From assembly GCA_018648655.1 (NCBI GenBank), contig JABGQV010000208.1, positions 1 to 45,964 of the forward strand: a DNA stretch of 45,964 nucleotides. The letters are read 5' to 3'. Shown piece after piece: positions 17,359-24,214 of the stretch. The notes under the pieces are model-generated. The model searched no databases. It saw nothing but the letters and a program-made list of their open reading frames with translations, and was not told where the DNA came from. The position numbers were made by a program, and so were the translations under genes. This DNA is from Anaerolineae bacterium. Its GTDB lineage: Bacteria > Chloroflexota > Anaerolineae > Anaerolineales > Villigracilaceae. Position 1 is the first letter of the stretch. Each line of letters begins with the position of its first letter.

Positions 17359-17901
17359 CTATTTAGGAATTTCATATTTGCTTTGTAGAAAACCACTTTC
17401 AAAGGCACGGGATTCAAGGAGACGCAATTTTTTATCTATATCTAATTCTCCAAAAAGCGGAATGCCGCTTCCTATCAGGATAGGTATTTGGGTAATAATC
17501 ATTTCCTGGATTAAACCAGCATTGAGAAAACCTTGAATTGTTTTCCCACCGTCAATATACAAATGTTTTGCTCCAGATTTTCTCAATTGATCTACCAGTT
17601 CAGCAGGAGAAGATGAAGTTGATTTCACATTTTTAGCTATTTTCTCAGGTATCTCAATCTTTTTACTGCTTAGAATAATGACGCGTTTTTCTCCATAAGG
17701 CCATTCTCCAAAAGAAAGTACCATCTCATAAGAATTACGCCCCATGATGAGCACATCTACGGATTCCATAAATTGATGATAGCCATAATCTTCACTAGCA
17801 CCTTCTCCATCCCCTTCACTTCCTGGGAGCCAATCAAGATCACCATTTTTTCTGGCGATAAATCCATCTAGACTAGTTGCGATATAAACAGATATTTTCA
17901 T
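17359..17901 (-). CDS. Dihydrofolate reductase-like protein (RibD C-terminal domain family)
   Basis: About 180 residues. It starts KISVYIATSLDGFIARKNGDLDWL, the standard opening of the RibD_C/YyaP-YwjB family, followed by MGRNSYEMVLSFGEWPYG and HLYIDGGKTIQGFLNAGLIQEMIITQIPILIGSGIPLFGE. These proteins have the DHFR fold and probably bind NADPH; the true substrate is usually unknown. I chose the ATG at 17901 because the family consensus begins there; the frame is open for nine further codons upstream (17928), including GTG at 17913. It precedes the cyclase-like gene on the minus strand by 26 bp. Confidence 0.9.
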   Translation of the reverse strand: MKISVYIATSLDGFIARKNGDLDWLPGSEGDGEGASEDYGYHQFMESVDVLIMGRNSYEMVLSFGEWPYGEKRVIILSSKKIEIPEKIAKNVKSTSSSPAELVDQLRKSGAKHLYIDGGKTIQGFLNAGLIQEMIITQIPILIGSGIPLFGELDIDKKLRLLESRAFESGFLQSKYEIPK

Positions 17902-18280
17902 ATTTTTACTCACGTGGATTAGGATCAAATAATTGATTTTGTCAATTTAGATGACAGTCACTTTGAAAGTGATTGTCATCTCTGCAGAGCTATTTAAAGA
18001 TACTACTACAGCTTGATGATGTGTCAACTCACCATAAGAAAGATAATATTATTGGGCCACACATCTGCATCTATAACGGGATCAAGTTCAAAATAAGTAT
18101 GTTGCGGTATTTCATCCCTTAGAGAATAGTAGAGTAGTAATATGGCATAGGAAAAAATGCTTAACCAAATTGCAAACTTTAGAATTAGGTATAATGCTTC
18201 TTATATTGTATAATTTCACGCAGTACCTTAGTACCATCCTACTTAAATACACTAATAATAAGTCTTCAGGAGGACCGCTG
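17902..18280. other. Intergenic region before the conflict-gene operon
   Basis: This AT-rich gap of about 380 bp separates divergent genes. It holds an imperfect 31-nt hairpin at 17950-17980 (GATGACAgTCACTTt pairing with AAAGTGAtTGTCATC). TATAAT hexamers occur at 18190-18195 and 18209-18214, but neither has a convincing -35 at the right distance. The promoter of the operon probably lies here. AGGAGG at 18269-18274 serves the first gene. Confidence 0.5.
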
Positions 18281-19666
18281 ATGTTCAAAACTGAAAACCT
18301 GTATCAGAACGATGACGCATGGAAAAAGAAAAGTTTGGGGAACTCAAATGAGACAATCGGAGGCTGGGGATGCTTGCTAACCTCGGTCACAATGATGCTC
18401 AATGGGATTGGCTATAATGAAACACCCCTAACTGTGAATGAGAAAATGAAAGCAAAAGGCGGTTTTCAGGGCGCGTTTTTTATCCCTAGTGTTTTGCCTT
18501 ATGCTTTTCCAAATTTAGTTTATAAAGATATGGAACCTTGCGAGGCTTTTCCTGCACCTATCTCTCGGATTGATGCAGCTGTAGCGCAAGGAAAGCCCGT
18601 AATTTTACAGGTTGATTGGAATAAAAAAGCCGGCGTGCAAACTCACTTTGTCTTGGTTAAAGAAAAGAAAGGCAATGATTATATTCTTTATGATCCTTAC
18701 CGCTATGGTGGAGATGGACCCGGGAAAGATGTTTTACTAACCCAGCGCTATAAATATCAGGGTCAGAAATTAGAATCAGAAATTAGTGCAGTGCTATGGT
18801 TTGATGCCTATGGGATCCCCCCACAACCCCCAAAACCCAAAGTGCCTGTTGCCGTGCCGGCAGATTCTATGACACTATATGTTGCCGAAGATGATTTGGC
18901 TTTCCGTGCTGACCCCTCTGTTGGTGGTTATCTTGTGAAACGATTAGAGGGTGAAACAAAACTCCAGAGTCTTGAATCGGCTGCCGTAACAAAAGGAAAA
19001 CTTGGTGTAACGGGGCAATGGCTCCATGCTCAAGACCCTGAAGGCAAACAAGCCTATACCGCAGCTTGGTATCTCTCTGAGAAAAAAGGCGCCGCTCCTG
19101 CTACTAGCAGTGGCGCAGCAGCAACACCTTCAACCACAGCGGCAACACCCTCGACAACGAAAAAACCTCTTCCTGCTGGCGCACTTTCCCTTATTCCTAC
19201 CGATAATATTGCTTTTCGTAAAAACACAACCATTTCACCTGAAACACTTATTCGCCGCATCCCTCCTACAGAGAAGGTTATTAGCTTAGAAGCTTCTGCC
19301 CAAACAATTAAAAAAGTAGGCGTAATGGGAGAATGGCTCAATGTTCGTGATAAGAACGAAGTAGATGGTTATGTTGCCGCATGGTATGTAAAATATCAGA
19401 GTGGCTCAACTGCTGCAGAAGCACCCATAACCAAACCACCAGCAGATGGCACAGATACAGTGAAAACAACCGCTCAATTTGTGGCATTTCGCTCTGAGCC
19501 ACGCTCACATACAACAACATTAATTCGTTATCTGAACTTAGGCGAAATTTTATCTCTTGCAGATGCTGGGCAAGCAGCGAAAATTGGCTCCAATAGTGAG
19601 TGGATAAAGGTCAAAGATGCTAATAAAACAACTGGTTATGTTGCCGCTTGGTTTGTAGCAAGATAG
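18281..19666 (+). CDS. C39-like cysteine peptidase with three SH3-like repeats
   Basis: 461 residues. The N-terminal domain (about 1-190) resembles Peptidase_C39_2: NLYQNDDAW, then TIGGWGCLLTSVTMML with catalytic Cys31, a His in THFVLV (His122) and Asp in YDPY (Asp138). Three SH3b-like repeats follow (about 200-270, 305-378, 390-461), each ending with a WLxxxD...YxAAWY-type block, separated by Pro/Thr/Ala-rich linkers. I chose ATG 18281 because AGGAGG is 7 bp upstream; the longer frame from 18170 begins with an unlikely hydrophobic stretch and has no such site. With this start there is no signal peptide, so the protein would be cytosolic, unusual for SH3b proteins that act on cell walls. First gene of the putative conflict operon. 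Function inferred only. Confidence 0.85.
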   Translation: MFKTENLYQNDDAWKKKSLGNSNETIGGWGCLLTSVTMMLNGIGYNETPLTVNEKMKAKGGFQGAFFIPSVLPYAFPNLVYKDMEPCEAFPAPISRIDAAVAQGKPVILQVDWNKKAGVQTHFVLVKEKKGNDYILYDPYRYGGDGPGKDVLLTQRYKYQGQKLESEISAVLWFDAYGIPPQPPKPKVPVAVPADSMTLYVAEDDLAFRADPSVGGYLVKRLEGETKLQSLESAAVTKGKLGVTGQWLHAQDPEGKQAYTAAWYLSEKKGAAPATSSGAAATPSTTAATPSTTKKPLPAGALSLIPTDNIAFRKNTTISPETLIRRIPPTEKVISLEASAQTIKKVGVMGEWLNVRDKNEVDGYVAAWYVKYQSGSTAAEAPITKPPADGTDTVKTTAQFVAFRSEPRSHTTTLIRYLNLGEILSLADAGQAAKIGSNSEWIKVKDANKTTGYVAAWFVAR

Positions 19667-19737
19667 GCTCAAAACTAAAGCGAAAGAGACTAACTGAAAT
19701 AAGGCGTAAGTCTTATCTTTGCAAAAAAGGAATTTTT

Positions 19738-22236
19738 ATGACAGAAGTCCCCAATGCAACCAGTAAGGTTTTTATTTCCTATTCTCGTCGAAATAAAGAA
19801 TTTGCTAAAAAATTGAATGATAGTTTAGATAGCAATGGGGTTGATGCGTGGGTAGATTGGGAAGGGATTCCACTTAGCTCTGATTGGATGGACGAGATTA
19901 CACGCGCCATTGAAAACGCAGATGCTTTTCTCTTCATCATCACACCTGATTCTTTAGCCTCAGATATTTGTTACAAAGAATTAGAATTAGGGCTTAAATA
20001 TAATAAGAAGTTAATTCCCATTTTATATATTGAACCTGATAAAGACTCAACTATGCACGATGAGCTTGGGGCAACAAATTGGGTTTATATGCGCGAGCAA
20101 GATGATTATGAAGCTACCATACCTGGTCTGATTGGATCTATAGAAACAGATTTAGGTTGGGTACGAGAGCATACGCGTCTTTTAGTGCGTGCTAAAGAAT
20201 GGGATGATAAGAATCGCGGGAATAGTTTTCTCTTGCAAGGTGCTGATTTAAGTGATGCTGAAAGTTGGATGGTGGATGCTTCTGATCAGCCAGGACGAGA
20301 AGTTGTCCCCTTGCAAGGTGATTATATTCAATCTAGTCGTCAGCGAGCAACCAGACTTCAGCGCAATTTATTGATCGGCGTTTCTCTCGCATTGGTGGTG
20401 AGTATAGGCTTAGCCATTTTTGCACTCTTTCAACGAAGTATTGCTGTTGAACAGACTGAGTTAGCAAAAGAGAATGAAGCAATAGCTATTGAAAACGAAC
20501 ACGCTCGTGCTACTCAGCAGGTAATCGCTGAAGAAAATGAAAAAGAAGCTATTCAGAACGAAATTATCGCCAAAGCCCAGCGTGCAGCAGCAGAAGCACG
20601 AATTTATCAATCGCTTGCTGGAGAGTTAGATACAAGCACTCTCTTGGCAATAGATTCTTGGCAACGCTACCCCTCCTTTTTAGCCGAGGATATTTTGCGG
20701 AGAAATACGAGCTTAATTCCTATCCCTGTGGCACAAGTTTCACAAGGTGGGCGAATTCGACGAATAAAAGATACCCCCGATGGAAAGTTTTTTGCCACAG
20801 CCAGTGATGACGCTACAGTTTGCCTTTGGCATGTAGAAGACGCCGCTCAAAAATTTTGTGTAGAGCATTATGATGCAGTACATGATATTCTCTTCAGCTT
20901 AGATGGTGAAATTATGGTCACTGCTGGGGTAGATGGCTTCGTGAATTTGTGGAATACTGAAGACGGCACCCTTATTCGTAGTTATGATTTTAACGGCACA
21001 ACAATTTGGGACCTCGACTTGCGTCCAGATGGCACGCAAGTTGCTCTCGCGCGCCAAGACGGCTTTATCAGTCTCATAGATTTAACCAATCTCGAAAAAA
21101 CTCCCATAGATAGAGTACAAGGAAGCGCAGTATATAAAGTGGTCTATTCTCCTGATAATAAATGGTTAGGCGTTGGCACATCATCTGGAGAAGCCTATTT
21201 TTGGAACCTAGCTAATATATATTCTGTGCTTGGCGCACGACATACAGATGAAATTTATGCCCTCGATTTTAGCCCCGATAGCCAATGGATGGTAACAGGT
21301 GGTGCAGATAGCATTGCCCGCTTACAAGAAGTAAGCGAAAATGGCTATGAAAAAGCCGAAATGGGACATGGAGACTGGATTGAATTTATTGATTTCGCGC
21401 CAAATGGCGAATGGTTTGCAACTGCATCTGACGATAATAATCTACGTATTTGGGATGTAGAAACAGCTACCGAAAAATTACGCATGGAACACGATGGCTT
21501 TGTGCAAAGAATAGATATTAGCGATAGCGGGGCTTGGATTTCTTCAACTGGTTACGACCAAACTGCAAGAATTTGGGATACTGTTTCTGGTAGTGAAGTC
21601 ATGCATATTCCACTCGAAGGTCGCGGTACCGCTATTTTATTCAACAAAGATAATACTCGCATTTTTGTCGGCACAAACGACGGCATAATCTCTTTATGGG
21701 ATACATCTGCCTTACTTGCTCGCTTAAATGCCTTTGAATTTCCTGAACTAGTACGTGAAGCTCATTACTCACCAAACGGAGAGTGGCTAGCGGTTAATAC
21801 AGATAAACGCGACGCATGGCTTTTACCTGTAGAAGACACACTCAGCATCAAAAATGGGACAGAAGGCACAGAAATTATTAATACCGAGGGCCTAAGCTAC
21901 GACCTAACCTTTAGCGCCAATTCTACTTGGATAGCACTTGAAGTTACTCGAAATAATCAGGTAGTTTTATATAATACCGAAACAGAAGATACCCGAATAA
22001 TTAAATTCCCTGCCAAAGTTTATACAATCGACTTTAGTCCAGATAATACCCGAATCTTGATTGGTGATGGAAATCAAACACTCCATTTTTATAATATCGA
22101 AAACGGCGAAGAAGTGGCACTTTTGAAAATCCAGCCTCTATACAGGCTGCCCAATATCACCCTGATGGCACAGAAATTGCTATTAGCTCAAAAAATCAAA
22201 TCATTATTTGGGATGCAGAAAATAATACAGAAATAA
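19738..22236 (+). CDS. TIR domain-transmembrane-WD40 protein, frameshifted
   Basis: The TIR domain spans residues 10-140 (KVFISYSRRNKEF, VDAWVDWEGIP, SLASDICYKELE); the putative NAD-cleaving glutamate is Glu81 in CYKELE. One membrane helix lies at about 210-231, then a Glu/Ala-rich coiled coil (about 235-300), then at least a dozen WD40-like blades (SPDxxW...ATASDD...LRIWD). The frame breaks at an A run (22126-22129): after that the listed frame is spurious and ends at 22236, while WD40 sequence continues in the other frame to 22736. Joined, the protein would be about 1000 residues. ATG 19738 has AAGGA 8 bp upstream; the longer frame from 19648 overlaps the previous gene. TIR proteins often deplete NAD+ in defence. 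The WD40 part is a likely sensor platform. Confidence 0.9.
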   Translation: MTEVPNATSKVFISYSRRNKEFAKKLNDSLDSNGVDAWVDWEGIPLSSDWMDEITRAIENADAFLFIITPDSLASDICYKELELGLKYNKKLIPILYIEPDKDSTMHDELGATNWVYMREQDDYEATIPGLIGSIETDLGWVREHTRLLVRAKEWDDKNRGNSFLLQGADLSDAESWMVDASDQPGREVVPLQGDYIQSSRQRATRLQRNLLIGVSLALVVSIGLAIFALFQRSIAVEQTELAKENEAIAIENEHARATQQVIAEENEKEAIQNEIIAKAQRAAAEARIYQSLAGELDTSTLLAIDSWQRYPSFLAEDILRRNTSLIPIPVAQVSQGGRIRRIKDTPDGKFFATASDDATVCLWHVEDAAQKFCVEHYDAVHDILFSLDGEIMVTAGVDGFVNLWNTEDGTLIRSYDFNGTTIWDLDLRPDGTQVALARQDGFISLIDLTNLEKTPIDRVQGSAVYKVVYSPDNKWLGVGTSSGEAYFWNLANIYSVLGARHTDEIYALDFSPDSQWMVTGGADSIARLQEVSENGYEKAEMGHGDWIEFIDFAPNGEWFATASDDNNLRIWDVETATEKLRMEHDGFVQRIDISDSGAWISSTGYDQTARIWDTVSGSEVMHIPLEGRGTAILFNKDNTRIFVGTNDGIISLWDTSALLARLNAFEFPELVREAHYSPNGEWLAVNTDKRDAWLLPVEDTLSIKNGTEGTEIINTEGLSYDLTFSANSTWIALEVTRNNQVVLYNTETEDTRIIKFPAKVYTIDFSPDNTRILIGDGNQTLHFYNIENGEEVALLKIQPLYRLPNITLMAQKLLLAQKIKSLFGMQKIIQK

Positions 22237-22736
22237 AAACCCTTTCTCAAGCTGGGTCTTTGCATAATATCGCTTATAGTAATGATGGGCTTTGGTTAGC
22301 CACTGCCAGTAGCGAAGGTGAAATTTACCTTTGGGATGTAGAGAATAACTACACGAAGTCTGACAAAGTTTTGCAAATTAATGGCGAACCTTACTCCCTA
22401 GAATTTAGCCCTGATAATAATCTTTTAGCTGGCGGAAGCACCAATTATTTCGCCTATCTTTGGGATATCTCTCTAGGGCAAGAAATTGCACGGCTTCCAC
22501 ATAAAGACGTAGTTAGAAACGTCTCCTTTTCACCGGATGGACTTAGACTTGCCACTGTTTCCCGAAAGAGCGTACAAATCTGGGATATCACCGCATTACC
22601 CATCATCTCAACAAATAACCTTGTGGACGCAGTATGCGCGCACCTCACCTTTAATTTGAGCGAATCAGAATGGACAGAATTTTACGCCAATGAAGATTAT
22701 CGTTTATTATGCCCAAATTTGGCAATCAAAGAATAA
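22124..22736 (+). pseudogene. Frameshifted C-terminal WD40 part of the TIR gene
   Basis: From 22127 the minus-one frame reads AAQYHPDGTEIAISSKNQIIIWD, then continues without a stop through four more WD40-like blades to the TAA at 22736. A TTG at 22260 could be mistaken for a start (MHNIAYSNDG), but there is no ribosome binding site and the blades run through it. One extra A in the AAAA run at 22126-22129 would fuse it to the upstream frame. The final residues (LVDAVCAHLTFNLSESEW, LCPNL) are a typical closing segment of such WD40 proteins, which argues that the joined version is the native protein. Confidence 0.85.
22260..22736 (+). CDS. WD40-repeat open frame (C-terminal remainder of TIR gene)
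   Basis: 158 codons from a TTG at 22260 that encode WD40-like blades (SNDGLWLATASSEGEIYLWD, SPDNNLLAGGS, SPDGLRLATVSRKSVQIWD). It is unlikely to be translated alone. See the TIR gene and the pseudogene entry covering 22124-22736. It is listed because an automatic annotation would probably show it as a separate gene. Confidence 0.55.
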   Translation: MHNIAYSNDGLWLATASSEGEIYLWDVENNYTKSDKVLQINGEPYSLEFSPDNNLLAGGSTNYFAYLWDISLGQEIARLPHKDVVRNVSFSPDGLRLATVSRKSVQIWDITALPIISTNNLVDAVCAHLTFNLSESEWTEFYANEDYRLLCPNLAIKE

Positions 22737-22792
22737 GAAAAGCATCTAAGAGTTATAAATATATATATTCTTCTACACCCTGGAGGAACGAC

Positions 22793-24112
22793 ATGGAAAA
22801 TAATACTACTGAACAAATACCCATCTTAAAAGTTGCATGGTCGCGTTATGCACAACTTGATGCTGCATCCGAGCGACAAGAGCGCCCTCATTACGGAATT
22901 CGTCGCTGGATAGCCGTTTTAGGTGTCCTTGCCACTATTTTTGCGGTTTTAACAGAAACTTATCCTGATAATTTTCTAGCAATGGGAAAGATACTCCTGA
23001 AAGTGCTGCTAATTGCATCACCAATCACCGCTTCTTTGCTGGCACTAATCTATAATAAATTTCATGGTGGCGGTGGCTTTCTTGTATTACGAGCAGGTGC
23101 AGAAGAGATACAAAAAGAAATTTATATGTTTCGTACTGTCTTAAAAGACAAACCTCAAAAGCGTGCTTGGCTTGAAAAAAGATTAGCCGAAATTCAACGT
23201 CAGGTTTATCGTGGCTTGGGTGGTGAAATGATTTTGGAACAATATAAAGGATCTATTCCTCCCTATTATTATCCCGATAACCCAGACAGTGATGCTGGCT
23301 TTGCTCCTCTAAATGGTGATGAATACTTCGTCTTCCGTTTACAAGATCAACTTGCTTGGCATATTAGAAAAAATAATAAAATTCATAAAGAGCGCGTCCG
23401 CTTGCAATGGTCTATTGGTATTGCTGGTGCACTAGGTGCAGCTTTCGCAGCTTTTGATTTCTACCTTTGGGTGACTATCTCTGCTGCATTCGCAGCAGCC
23501 TTTATTGGCTGGCAAGAACTTCGTAACCTTGATAATACCCTCAAAAATTACAGCAAAGTAATTCTTGAATTAACACTTATCTATGACCACTGGACAAATC
23601 TTGAACCTGAAGAACGAACAGAGGTAGAGTTTCATAAAATGGTCAAAGGAACAGAAGATGTTCTTTGGGGCCAGAATCAAGAATATATCCGCTCCATGCA
23701 AGATGCCCTCAGAGGCGCCGAACTTGAAGAAGCTGATTTACTTGATGATGTACTAAAAGAAGCTGTAGCATCAGACGCTCGCCTTAAGAAACAAATGCGC
23801 GATAGTGTTGTTGATTTCACCACCAAAAAACTTCGTAAAGGGGAAGAGATTGTTGCCGACACTTTTGAAAATGCTCTTGGCACAATCGCTGAAGAAGCCT
23901 CCTCAGACCTTGTTCAGCAAGAACTAGCTGCAATGGGCGCAGCAGTAGAAGATGCTGTTGAAAATATCGTTTCTCGCTTCTCTAAATTGCGCTCAACTAT
24001 GGACGAAATCGCAACAGATTATGAAGGTGTTGAGTTTAGCGCTGAAACACCCGCATCTGAGTTACATACCATGATGCAACGCTTCCCAAAAACTGGCGAG
24101 GTGAAAGGCTAG
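22793..24112 (+). CDS. Double-SLATT-like (DUF4231-type) four-helix membrane protein
   Basis: 439 residues. Two 2TM units are visible: helices at about 38-54 and 67-87, then about 205-222 and 223-241. Each is preceded by an amphipathic segment ending in a basic cluster (RPHYGIRRW; HKERVRLQW), the pattern of the SLATT/DUF4231 membrane effector domain associated with SMODS and SLOG sensors. Between the pairs is a cytosolic region of about 115 residues (including KGSIPPYYYPDNPDSD). The C-terminal 150 residues are soluble, charged and helical. SLATT proteins are proposed membrane-permeabilising effectors. The ATG follows TGGAGG by 7 bp; the longer frame from 22709 overlaps the TIR gene and lacks a site. 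Third gene of the operon. Confidence 0.8.
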   Translation: MENNTTEQIPILKVAWSRYAQLDAASERQERPHYGIRRWIAVLGVLATIFAVLTETYPDNFLAMGKILLKVLLIASPITASLLALIYNKFHGGGGFLVLRAGAEEIQKEIYMFRTVLKDKPQKRAWLEKRLAEIQRQVYRGLGGEMILEQYKGSIPPYYYPDNPDSDAGFAPLNGDEYFVFRLQDQLAWHIRKNNKIHKERVRLQWSIGIAGALGAAFAAFDFYLWVTISAAFAAAFIGWQELRNLDNTLKNYSKVILELTLIYDHWTNLEPEERTEVEFHKMVKGTEDVLWGQNQEYIRSMQDALRGAELEEADLLDDVLKEAVASDARLKKQMRDSVVDFTTKKLRKGEEIVADTFENALGTIAEEASSDLVQQELAAMGAAVEDAVENIVSRFSKLRSTMDEIATDYEGVEFSAETPASELHTMMQRFPKTGEVKG

Positions 24113-24214
24113 CATTTTGGCAAGTAAAAGCTCGAGACAAAAAATGCATAAGAAATATAAAATAAGCCTAAAACACGTAAGAAGCCTATCCGCTTAAGTA
24201 AGGAGATTACACAC

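Noticed and set aside
18170-18280. An N-terminal membrane anchor for the C39-like peptidase
   Set aside because: The extra 37 residues lie over the likely promoter region with no ribosome binding site, while AGGAGG precedes the ATG at 18281.
22121-22130. Programmed minus-one frameshifting in the TIR-WD40 gene
   Set aside because: The sequence CTTTTGAAAATC does not contain a canonical X XXY YYZ slippery heptamer in the right frame, and I saw no strong pseudoknot after it.
22260-22736. A separate WD40 gene with its own start
   Set aside because: Blades continue upstream of the TTG without a stop, and there is no ribosome binding site; it is the frameshifted tail of the TIR gene.
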